Positions 1-5,786 of a stretch of DNA of 6,787 nucleotides are shown piece by piece. Position numbers and translations under genes: made by a program. Position 1 is the stretch's first letter. Every line of letters begins with the position of its first letter. The DNA is taken from NCBI GenBank assembly GCA_963553325.1, contig CAUVOF010000108.1, positions 1 through 6,787 on the forward strand, given 5' to 3'. Source of the stretch: Cardiobacterium sp963553325 (GTDB lineage Bacteria > Pseudomonadota > Gammaproteobacteria > Cardiobacteriales > Cardiobacteriaceae). The notes below the pieces were generated by a model. That model saw only the letters and a program-made list of their open reading frames with translations, was not told where the DNA came from and made no database searches.

Positions 1-438
1 TACCTGCCGCACCGCTACCCCTTCCTGCTCATCGACCGCATCACCGAAGTCGAAATCGGCAGCCACATCAAAGCCATCAAAAACGTTACCGCCAACGAAC
101 CCTTCTTCCAGGGACACTTTCCCGGCAAAGCGGTCATGCCCGGCGTGCTGGTCATCGAAGCCATGGCGCAGGCAGCGGGCATCCTCGGCGTGAAAAGCGG
201 ACGACGCGAACTGGGCCTGCCGGACGAACCCGAAGAAGACGGCATCTACTTCTTCGTCGGCATCGACAAAGCGCGCTTCCGCCGCACCGTTGTCCCCGGC
301 GACCAACTGCACCTTGAAATCAAAATCGTCCGCTCACGCCGCGGCATCTGGTCATTCACCGCCGAAGCGCGGGTGGATGGCACCCTCGTCTGCGAAGCCG
401 AAATCATGTGTACCACCGCCGGCCGCGGCGGCAGCTAA
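1..438 (+). CDS. fabZ: 3-hydroxyacyl-ACP dehydratase FabZ, 5' end missing
   Basis: FabZ dehydrates (3R)-3-hydroxyacyl-ACP to trans-2-enoyl-ACP in cytoplasmic type II fatty acid synthesis. The frame is open from base 1, so the first residues lie outside the window; 145 residues are visible. The hot-dog fold signatures are clear: PHRYPFLLIDR near the start, NEPFFQGHFPG with the catalytic His at visible residue 39, and VMPGVLVIEAMAQ with the catalytic Glu at residue 53. The 14-residue spacing matches the His/Glu pair of known FabZ enzymes. VGIDKARFRR and VPGDQL follow, and the end (EIMCTT) is the usual C-terminus plus a short Gly/Arg tail. The loop between the central helix and VGID is acidic (PDEPEED) and a little longer than in E. 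coli. It is probably the last gene of a lipid A/fatty acid cluster, but the usual downstream partner lpxA is absent; an unrelated small gene follows 40 bases later. Identification is secure. Confidence 0.96.
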   Translation, partial: YLPHRYPFLLIDRITEVEIGSHIKAIKNVTANEPFFQGHFPGKAVMPGVLVIEAMAQAAGILGVKSGRRELGLPDEPEEDGIYFFVGIDKARFRRTVVPGDQLHLEIKIVRSRRGIWSFTAEARVDGTLVCEAEIMCTTAGRGGS

Positions 439-478
439 CCCCCCCATTTACATACACCTATACGAGAATTCCAAAACC

Positions 479-907
479 ATGCCCACCCTGCACCATCCCT
501 ACTTCGGCACACTCAATAGCGATACCCTCGAAGACATTGACGTCATCTGGGAAACCACCCTTGGCGAGCCACAAACCCACAGCCAACTGTGGGCGGCACC
601 CGAACAGCGGTTGGATACCGCCGAACTGGACGCCTTTGCTGCCCTGCTACAAAACCTGCCCACGCTGGACAAACGCGCGCGTGCCGCATTGTGCGACGAA
701 CTCGCCAACGACGGCAGCTTTCTCGAATACTTCAGCGCAGCGGAAGCGCTGGAATACGATGTAGAAGAACTGCGCTGGCTCAAACCGCTGCTCAACGACA
801 TCCCCGCTTTTGTCGCAGCACTGCAACTGACCGCCATCGGTCTATGGACGCACGACACCATGCAAGAAATGGAAGAAGAACCAGCCACCCCGCTCGTCCT
901 CGATTAG
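479..907 (+). CDS. Small acidic cytoplasmic protein, DUF2004-like
   Basis: This gene encodes 142 residues with no signal peptide and no membrane segment, rich in Leu, Ala, Asp and Glu. The N-terminus (HPYFGTLN, then a W-E-T strand), the middle (LDTAELDAFAALLQNLPTLDKRARAAL) and the late IGLW strand fit my recollection of the DUF2004 family: short two-layer proteins of unknown function, often found singly beside unrelated genes. The match is by eye, so the family name is tentative. The ATG at 479 is preferred over an in-frame ATG at 290 because the earlier one lies inside fabZ and the extension is low-complexity out-of-frame sequence. A weak GAGAA lies about 10 bases upstream. The gene sits 40 bases after fabZ and before a strong terminator at 964-992, so the two are probably co-transcribed. 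Function unknown. Confidence 0.85.
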   Translation: MPTLHHPYFGTLNSDTLEDIDVIWETTLGEPQTHSQLWAAPEQRLDTAELDAFAALLQNLPTLDKRARAALCDELANDGSFLEYFSAAEALEYDVEELRWLKPLLNDIPAFVAALQLTAIGLWTHDTMQEMEEEPATPLVLD

Positions 908-951
908 ACCTCCTTCCAAACTGTCTTTTCTGCGGAATTTATTTATCCCTG

Positions 952-995
952 CCCTCACCCCAACCCCTCTCCCACCGGGAGAGGGGCTTTTTCGG
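952..995. repeat. Common proteobacterial C/G-rich intergenic repeat
   Basis: This stretch, CCCTCACCCCAACCCCTCTC followed by its mirrored GGGAGAGGGG arm, is a dispersed intergenic repeat that I recognise from many proteobacterial genomes. Read in reverse it gives the familiar spurious peptide PLSRWERGWGEG. It contains a perfect hairpin and is annotated below as a terminator too. No second copy occurs in this window. Confidence 0.7.
964..992 (+). terminator. Rho-independent terminator after the DUF2004-like gene
   Basis: A perfect 10-bp stem (964-973 pairing with 977-986) with a 3-base ACC loop is followed by C and five T residues (988-992). It lies 57 bases after the stop at 907 and would end the fabZ transcript. 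It is built from the dispersed repeat described above. Confidence 0.8.
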
Positions 996-1004
996 ATTCA
1001 AGCA

Positions 1005-1139
1005 TTGACATCGGTTTCCTGCAAAATCGTGGTTTGGAAAGAGGTCTATTACAAAATTGCACCAGAACACACCGATCAAATTCTTGCCGTCAAATGCGAC
1101 CTGCAAGGCAACATCATCAGCATCGACTGGGAAAGCTGA
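1005..1139 (+). pseudogene. Possible C-terminal gene remnant or very small gene
   Basis: This frame ends with TGA at 1137-1139 and reads like real protein: VVWKEVYYKIAPEH, then TDQILAVKCDLQGNIIS and IDWES. The well-formed part begins near 1029 (GTG); a TTG at 1005 would give 44 residues. No ATG and no convincing ribosome binding site precede it. The frame runs upstream into the C/G-rich repeat, which cannot be native coding sequence, so I favour the truncated 3' end of a gene whose front was replaced. Base composition here is lower in G+C than in flanking genes, which also hints at different origin. The stop is only two bases from the Correia-like repeat at 1142. I do not recognise the family. 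It could instead be a chance open frame, though its amino-acid composition argues against that. Confidence 0.45.
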
Positions 1140-1141
1140 AA

Positions 1142-1247
1142 TATAGCAATCCACCGAAAGCTTCATACGGTGTTGCGCCGCTTCGCCGTACTAATTGTAC
1201 TGTCTTCAGCGGCGCGCCTTGTCTGAAACTTTCGGTGTATCGCTATA
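1142..1247. repeat. Correia-like hairpin repeat (MITE-like), copy A
   Basis: This 106-bp element begins and ends with TATA. Its terminal inverted repeats (1142-1168 and 1221-1247) match at 23 of 27 positions, and an inner 8-bp stem (1175-1182 with 1208-1215) encloses a GTAC...GTAC core. Copy B at 6628-6734 is 107 bp in the same orientation. Size, TATAG ends, the inner CGCCGTAC...GTACTGTCT core and the GCGCCTTGTCTGA arm recall the 104-108-bp class of Correia elements in Neisseria. Those are non-autonomous elements that duplicate TA on insertion and are cleaved as RNA hairpins by RNase III. The terminal sequence differs from the Neisseria consensus, so this would be a related family and not the same one. 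The resemblance is from memory. Confidence 0.8.
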
Positions 1248-1274
1248 TTTTCTAACCTAAAACACATCACCAGC

Positions 1275-1300
1275 AAAAAGCCGCCCGCAGGCGGCTTTTT
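1275..1300. terminator. Bidirectional Rho-independent terminator
   Basis: A perfect GCCGCC/GGCGGC stem (1280-1285 with 1290-1295) with a CGCA loop is flanked by five A (1275-1279) and five T (1296-1300), so it can work on both strands. On the - strand it lies 17 bases after the stop of the DUF6636-like gene. On the + strand it would stop read-through from the remnant and copy A. Confidence 0.88.
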
Positions 1301-1316
1301 CTTGCATCAAACGCGC

Positions 1317-1943
1317 TTAAAAAACTTTCTGCCCTTTGTCGCCAATAGTGAAGCCATGTTTGTCGCTGTTTTTGCAGGTGAGTTCGTTCGCCCGGCGCGT
1401 GCATTGCCAGCCGCCGCCGTCCACGCTGTTGCCATCCTCCAGCGCGAAGACGTCATCGCGGCCGAAGTCGGTGTCGCCGCGGCATTCCCACAGGATTTCC
1501 GTTTTGCCGTGAGCGCCCAGGGCGAAGGTGGCGCCCCAATCCAGCTCGCAGTCGGCAGGCGCTTTGCGCGCGAGTTTGGCGCTAATTGGCGTTTGGGTGA
1601 TGCAACGCAGTCCCTGGTGTGTCGGGTAGGGGTTGTTTTTGTCGGGCAGGTCGCCGCCGCAGTAGATGTATTCCTGCGCGTTGCGGGTAACGGTAAATTC
1701 TTGGCGGAAGAAGCCTTGTGCCTCGTCGTCCGTAGGCAGGGCGTCATCTTCGGGATGCCCTTCCAGGGTCATGGTGCCAGCGGGCAGGGCGTCATCGGCG
1801 GGGATAATCGCGCCGTCTGCCGGGTTTTTCTCCGGGGCGCTGGCGATGGGCGCGCTTTCGCGGCTTTGCGGTTCAAGAGGCGGCACGGTTTGCGCGCTGG
1901 CAGCCGTGGCAAGCAGGGTAACGATGAGCAGCGTTTTCTTCAT
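1317..1943 (-). CDS. Secreted/periplasmic six-cysteine protein, DUF6636-like
   Basis: The product has 208 residues. It opens with a classical Sec signal peptide (MKKTLLIVTLLATAASA, cleavage likely after residue 17), followed by a Pro/Ala/Asp-rich linker to about residue 78. The folded part then carries six cysteines (95, 114, 132, 154, 181, 190), an even number suited to three periplasmic disulfides. The order of motifs (IYC, LRC, CELDWG, C-x-GDT, WQC, LTC, HGF, terminal VF) fits my recollection of DUF6636, a secreted domain of unknown function. The start at 1943 has GGAG about 7 bases upstream (CCGGAGCCCATC-ATG), supporting it over alternatives. It is transcribed divergently from the operon beginning at 2120 and ends at a strong terminator. 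Functional linkage to the operon is unproven; orientation and shared envelope location are the only hints. Family assignment by eye. Confidence 0.88.
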   Translation of the reverse strand: MKKTLLIVTLLATAASAQTVPPLEPQSRESAPIASAPEKNPADGAIIPADDALPAGTMTLEGHPEDDALPTDDEAQGFFRQEFTVTRNAQEYIYCGGDLPDKNNPYPTHQGLRCITQTPISAKLARKAPADCELDWGATFALGAHGKTEILWECRGDTDFGRDDVFALEDGNSVDGGGWQCTRRANELTCKNSDKHGFTIGDKGQKVF

Positions 1944-2045
1944 GATGGGCTCCGGTTAGATGTAGATGGGCGTCATTCCGTCAAACGGCATGGCGTTGCG
2001 TTCAATGATAACAGGCTTACCGCGCTTTCTCGTGATGAGGCAAGG

Positions 2046-2075
2046 CGCAAATGCTATTTCCGCCGCCGCAAATGC
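2046..2075. promoter_or_regulatory. Pair of 9-bp direct repeats upstream of the operon -10 box
   Basis: CGCAAATGC occurs at 2046-2054 and again at 2067-2075, with start points 21 bases apart, close to two turns of the helix. The second copy lies between the -35 and -10 positions of the presumed promoter, so a protein bound to both would be placed to repress. This is inference from spacing; no regulator is encoded in the window. Confidence 0.3.
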
Positions 2076-2080
2076 CAACT

Positions 2081-2086
2081 TATAAT
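2081..2086 (+). promoter_or_regulatory. -10 box (TATAAT) of the five-gene operon
   Basis: A perfect TATAAT lies 34 bases upstream of the first start codon at 2120. No good -35 hexamer is found at the 16-18 base spacing (the bases near 2057-2063 read TTTCCGC), so the promoter may be weak or need an activator. The ribosome site AAAAGGAAA at 2107-2115 follows. It is the only credible promoter in front of the operon; none is seen between the five genes. Confidence 0.5.
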
Positions 2087-2119
2087 GCGGTGAACCCACC
2101 GTAACGAAAAGGAAATTTC

Positions 2120-2767
2120 ATGCCAGACAAGCACCCGCAACCCGAACTTCAACCTGAGCCGCAGCGCGAGAAACCACGGCAAACCAGCCTCGCGCCCGCG
2201 CTGATTACCGCCGCGTTGGTGATTGGTCTTGGCGGCTGGGGGCTGACGCAGCTCTTTGCCAACGACAACAGCGGCGGCAGTGGCGGCGCGGCAGCGACCA
2301 CCGCCGCTGACAATTTGACGCAGCAGGAGATGGACGCCCGCGCGCAGCAGTTTGCCGCCGTGCCGCGTTATACCCTGCGCCGTCTCGACGCGAACGAGGC
2401 GCGCAGCGTTATCCAAGGCTTGTCGTTGCCGGACGACCAAAAAGCGGCGCTTGCGGCGAATGTCGCCCCCGATAACCCGACCGACTGGGACAAGGGCGGG
2501 CAGCAGATGCTGGAATTGGTGCTGTGGGACGATGTTGCCGAAGATGGCGACGTGGTGCAGGTCAGCTCGCTTGGCTACACGCAGACCATCAACATCATGC
2601 ACGCACCGCAGACGGTGTATTTCCCGGCGCAGTACGACGTCCCCGTCACCATCACCGGCATTCACGACGGCGGTGGCGGCATCACCCTCGGCTTCACCGG
2701 CTCCGGCCAGCCGGTGTCGTTGCCGGTGATGACGGAAGGCCAGGTCATCAGCCTCTACCTGCAATAA
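2120..2767 (+). CDS. Single-pass membrane protein with periplasmic beta-rich domain (operon gene 1)
   Basis: The product has 215 residues. A Pro/Gln/Glu/Lys-rich cytoplasmic tail (1-22) precedes one membrane helix (about 24-46, LAPALITAALVIGLGGWGL). A Gly/Ala/Ser linker (50-64) follows, then a soluble part: a helical piece (66-115) and a C-terminal half with alternating hydrophobic residues and Gly turns (145-215, for example VTITGIHDGGGGITLGF) that suggests a beta sandwich. No catalytic motif is visible. The basic tail predicts N-in/C-out topology, placing the domain in the periplasm. It lacks the tail motif and PA14-like domain of genes 3-5, so it is not their paralogue. The start is fixed by the AAAAGGAAA site 5 bases upstream. 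Being first in an operon with a membrane AAA+ ATPase that starts 3 bases after its stop, it may be an adaptor or anchor for that ATPase. Family not recognised. Confidence 0.85.
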   Translation: MPDKHPQPELQPEPQREKPRQTSLAPALITAALVIGLGGWGLTQLFANDNSGGSGGAAATTAADNLTQQEMDARAQQFAAVPRYTLRRLDANEARSVIQGLSLPDDQKAALAANVAPDNPTDWDKGGQQMLELVLWDDVAEDGDVVQVSSLGYTQTINIMHAPQTVYFPAQYDVPVTITGIHDGGGGITLGFTGSGQPVSLPVMTEGQVISLYLQ

Positions 2768-2770
2768 ACC

Positions 2771-4012
2771 ATGAACACTATTTACCGCCTGTTGCCGTTT
2801 TTGATGTTCGTCTGCCTCTGCCTGATGCTGTGGCAGTACGTCGCCGGCGTCAAAGACGGCATTCTCGACTTCCTCGCTACCATCCGCTGGTTTTTGCTGG
2901 TGGCGTTTTTCCTCATGCTCACCCTGCTGCGCGCCGTGTGGCTGCACGCGCACGATCGCGCCCCCGACTGGATTTACCGGATCATTCCCATGGACATACT
3001 CGACCGCCTCAGCAACCGCGCCGACATCGAAGAAGCCGCGGACAAACTCGACAAAGAAGCCATCCTCATCGACGCCGAAGCGGTGAAAGCCCGCTTACAA
3101 AGCCAAGTCGTCGGCCAGGACCAGGTCTGTCATGACCTCGCCTGGCAACTGCGCCGCCGCCTCGCCCTCACCCAGCGCAACAAGCCCGTTGGCGTTTTCC
3201 TCTTCGCGGGTCCCCCTGGCACCGGCAAAACCTGGCTCGCCAAAGTGCTGGCGCAGACACTGGGGCGCAAGCTGCTGCATTTCGACATGACCCAGCACGC
3301 CGCTGGCGCTTACAGCGCCTCGCAACTCTTCGGCATGGCGCGCGGCTACGTCGGCTCAACCAGCTACGGCGCGCTCACTGCCGGCCTGCGCGACTACCCG
3401 GAAGCGGTGGTGCTGCTCGATGAAATCGAAAAAGCGCACCCGGACGTGTTGAAAAAATTCCTCACCGCCTGGAACGACGGCTTTGTTACCGAAGCCTCGG
3501 ACGGCAAACAAATCGACAGCAGCCACGCCATCTTCGTCCTCACCTCTAACGCCGCCACCGACCAACTCGCCGACCTGCAACAAAGCCTCGGTCACGACCC
3601 GGATGCACTGCGTAGCGCCTCGGTCGCCACCCTGCGCGAGCAGGGCTTCGCCCCCGAAGTGTTAAACCGCATCGACCGCATCTTCGTCTTCGCGCCGTTC
3701 AGCGGACTGGACATCGCCCGCGTCTGCGCGCTGGAAATGGAGCGGATGATTAACGGCTACGGCCTGCAAGTAGCGGGCAAGGGCATCGACCCGCAAATCA
3801 TCATCGACCTGATGGAGCGCTACAAACGCATGGGGCGCACCGCCAGCAGCCGCGACCTGGTGCGCGCCCTGGAAGAATCCATCGCCGACTCGCTCATCCA
3901 GGCGAAAGAGCGCGGCTACGACACCATCGAACTCAAGCGTGAAGACGGCAAGGTCAAAGCGAGTATGCGCCGCAGCAACCCGGCACCGTCCAGCGGACAG
4001 GGGGCGCCATGA
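2771..4012 (+). CDS. Membrane-anchored ClpA/ClpB-type AAA+ ATPase (operon gene 2)
   Basis: The product has 413 residues. Two helices at the N-terminus (about 7-25 and 37-56) form a membrane hairpin that would leave the ATPase in the cytoplasm. After a charged helix (75-110), one AAA+ module of the ClpB second-ring type follows. It has VVGQDQ (113-118), Walker A GPPGTGKT (147-154), pore loop GYVG (192-195), Walker B VVLLDEIEKAHP (Asp217, Glu218), sensor 1 LTSN (Asn260), the arginine finger in LNRID (Arg300) and a sensor-2 helix SSRDLVRAL (Arg361, where ClpB has GAR). All residues for ATP hydrolysis and peptide threading appear present. There is no Clp N domain, first ring or middle coiled coil, and no evident IGF/IGL loop for ClpP, so it likely remodels rather than degrades. 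Translation is probably coupled to gene 1, since there is no clear Shine-Dalgarno. Torsins are another membrane-linked ClpB-like group, but compartment and Walker A differ. Confidence 0.95.
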   Translation: MNTIYRLLPFLMFVCLCLMLWQYVAGVKDGILDFLATIRWFLLVAFFLMLTLLRAVWLHAHDRAPDWIYRIIPMDILDRLSNRADIEEAADKLDKEAILIDAEAVKARLQSQVVGQDQVCHDLAWQLRRRLALTQRNKPVGVFLFAGPPGTGKTWLAKVLAQTLGRKLLHFDMTQHAAGAYSASQLFGMARGYVGSTSYGALTAGLRDYPEAVVLLDEIEKAHPDVLKKFLTAWNDGFVTEASDGKQIDSSHAIFVLTSNAATDQLADLQQSLGHDPDALRSASVATLREQGFAPEVLNRIDRIFVFAPFSGLDIARVCALEMERMINGYGLQVAGKGIDPQIIIDLMERYKRMGRTASSRDLVRALEESIADSLIQAKERGYDTIELKREDGKVKASMRRSNPAPSSGQGAP

Positions 4013-4980
4013 GCCGCCACATTCACAGCCACAGCCGCAGCCTGTGGGCGCGTTCCGCCAATTTCCGCCGCCTTGCCTGGACGACCGGCATCCTCGCCCT
4101 CATCATCGTGCTCGTCCTGAACCGACAAAGCGCGCCGCCCGCGACATCCACGCCACCGCCTGCCGCCACGCCGCCTGCGGCAAGCGCGCCTGCCCCGGCG
4201 CCACCGCCACCGCAATACACACCGCCACCAAAAGCCGCGCCAGCAGCATCGGCAACGCTTTCCACCGACAGCATGACCCCGGAAGAAATGGTCGCCGCCG
4301 CGCTGCAACGCACGGCACAGCAAAACGCCAATCCGACGCTGGGCAGCGGCGACGTTGGCATCCTTTCCCGCCTGCCGGACGACGAGGCAAATGCGCCGGC
4401 AACGACGACCGTCCTCGACCCCAACAGCGACCGCCTCGAAGATTTCCCGGAGGTAACGCGCACCTGGGGCAGCAGCCTGCACGTCTCACCGGCGGGTAGC
4501 GGCTTTAACGTCGCCTACATGACCGATGGCGATTTGTCGGCGACGCGCCCGTACAATCCGCGCGATCCGGCGCGCCGCGCAAAACCCGCCCAGCGCCCCG
4601 TCACCACCATTGACAGCGCGCTCGAACTCTGGCGCAAAGAGCCGCAACGCCTCATTGCGCGCGAACACACTGGCGCCATCAAAATCCACTATTCTTGGAG
4701 CGAGTTCAAAAATATCCCTTCGCAGGATTTTGCCGCCTACTGGGCGGGCAAAATCCAGATTCGCCGGGCGGGCTATTACCGCTTCCGTATGACCCAAAGC
4801 TGGTCGCAAACCCGCATTATCCTCAACCACCACCGCATCTACGAAGGTGGCGATGACGAATCACCGCGCGTCTGGCTCGAACCGGGCAGCTACACCCTCG
4901 AAGTCGAATACCTCAACAACTGGCACACCACCGACTTTGAGCTGGCGCTGGAAAGCGCACCAGCGGCGGCAAAAAACTAA
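4009..4980 (+). CDS. Single-pass membrane protein with PA14-like periplasmic domain (operon gene 3)
   Basis: The product has 323 residues and is the longest of three paralogues. A basic cytoplasmic tail (1-21, containing SLWARSANFRRLAW at 11-24) precedes one helix (about 23-38) and a Pro/Ala-rich stretch (43-80) long enough to cross periplasm or peptidoglycan. A linker (81-144) comes next, and the conserved part starts at DFPEV (145). The C-terminal region (about 238-316) has the pattern of a PA14-type beta barrel: F-A-A-Y-W-A-G, then AGYYRFR, TRIILNHHRIYEGG, WLEPGSYTLEVEY and a last strand TTDFELAL. PA14 domains often bind glycans, but no calcium-type DxDG motif is seen, so the ligand is unknown. 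Its ATG overlaps the TGA of the ATPase gene (ATGA), with AGGGGG just upstream, so the two are translationally coupled. The domain name is by pattern; the topology is more certain. Confidence 0.88.
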   Translation: MSRHIHSHSRSLWARSANFRRLAWTTGILALIIVLVLNRQSAPPATSTPPPAATPPAASAPAPAPPPPQYTPPPKAAPAASATLSTDSMTPEEMVAAALQRTAQQNANPTLGSGDVGILSRLPDDEANAPATTTVLDPNSDRLEDFPEVTRTWGSSLHVSPAGSGFNVAYMTDGDLSATRPYNPRDPARRAKPAQRPVTTIDSALELWRKEPQRLIAREHTGAIKIHYSWSEFKNIPSQDFAAYWAGKIQIRRAGYYRFRMTQSWSQTRIILNHHRIYEGGDDESPRVWLEPGSYTLEVEYLNNWHTTDFELALESAPAAAKN

Positions 4981-4985
4981 CCGCC

Positions 4986-5786
4986 ATGTCCCGCCCCATC
5001 AACAGCCACAACCGCCGCTTTTGGGCGCGCTCGCGCAACTATCGCCATCTCGCCTACTGCACCGCCTTCACCGCCTTGATAGTGCTGTTTGCCTTCAGCC
5101 ACTCGCCTGCGCCGACGCGCCCCGCACCCGTGCCCACGTCCAGCAGCAGCGCGCCGCATTACCAGCCACCGCCCCCGCCGCCTAAACGCGAACCGGTGCG
5201 CCGCCCCATCCTCGCCAGCAGCAAACCCGGCGACCGCGACCTGGACAGCTTCCCGCGCGTCAATATCGCCTGGGGCGATGTCCTGAATCCCGCCAAAAAA
5301 ATCCCGGCGCAGGGCTTTGCCGCCTATTACCTCACCACCGGCGACCCGGAAAAAGTGCAGAACGCCGCCTATCCGTATGGGGACAAGGCAATGCCAAATC
5401 CAAGCGAGCGTTCGCCATCCAGCGAAATCTTTACCGCTTACTGGAAAGAAAACCCGGCGCGCCTGATTGCCACGGAAAACGTCAGCGCTATCGCGGTGGA
5501 TTACAAAGGCAACGAATTTCATGGCATCCCCTCGCCGGATTTCGCCGGCTATTGGGTCGGCATCCTGCGCGTTCCCGAAAACGCCGATTACACCTTTCAC
5601 GTCGAACAAAGCTGGGCAAACACCCGCATCCTGCTCAACCGCCACCGCCTCTACGAAAGCGGCAGCGAGAAAAAGACCACCGTCCGCCTCGCCCCAGGCG
5701 ACTACATCCTTGAAGTGGAATACCTCAACAACTTTCCTTCCACCCGATTCAACATCGCCCTCGACAGCGAACCCGCCACACCATGA
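4986..5786 (+). CDS. Single-pass membrane protein with PA14-like periplasmic domain (operon gene 4)
   Basis: The product has 266 residues and is a paralogue of genes 3 and 5. The cytoplasmic tail (1-22) is nearly the same as in gene 3: MSR-x-I-x-SH-x-R-x-x-WARS-x-N-[FY]-R. One helix (about 24-38) and a short Pro-rich linker (41-68, including seven consecutive prolines) follow. The shared periplasmic part runs from SFPRV (88) through WGDVLNP (96-102), GFAAYYL (110-116) and WKENPARLIA (153-162) to the PA14-like barrel (about 184-260; GYWVGILRV, YTFHVEQSW, TRILLNRHRLYESG, VRLAPGDYILEVEY). It differs from its neighbours in the last loop: NNFPSTRF replaces N-[ND]-WHTTDF. The gene starts 5 bases after the stop of gene 3, with no clear Shine-Dalgarno, so it depends on read-through ribosomes. 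Function is unknown; partnership with the ATPase is inferred from the operon. Confidence 0.88.
   Translation: MSRPINSHNRRFWARSRNYRHLAYCTAFTALIVLFAFSHSPAPTRPAPVPTSSSSAPHYQPPPPPPKREPVRRPILASSKPGDRDLDSFPRVNIAWGDVLNPAKKIPAQGFAAYYLTTGDPEKVQNAAYPYGDKAMPNPSERSPSSEIFTAYWKENPARLIATENVSAIAVDYKGNEFHGIPSPDFAGYWVGILRVPENADYTFHVEQSWANTRILLNRHRLYESGSEKKTTVRLAPGDYILEVEYLNNFPSTRFNIALDSEPATP

Noticed and set aside
1005..1033. TTGACA at 1005-1010 as a -35 box
   Set aside because: No -10-like hexamer at 16-18 base spacing, and no intact gene follows.
939..1166. 75-residue - strand frame ending PLSRWERGWGEGRDK
   Set aside because: The end is the well-known spurious peptide of the C/G-rich repeat and the beginning is the repeat arm; the same KLSV peptide recurs at copy B.
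1034..1255. 73-residue + strand frame running through copy A of the repeat
   Set aside because: Most of it translates the hairpin repeat, and the remnant before it reads sensibly in another frame.
2054..2953. 299-residue open frame on the - strand opposite operon genes 1 and 2
   Set aside because: Rich in His, Arg, Gly and Gln, as expected of the antisense of a G+C-rich gene; the + strand frames carry clear membrane helices and AAA+ motifs.
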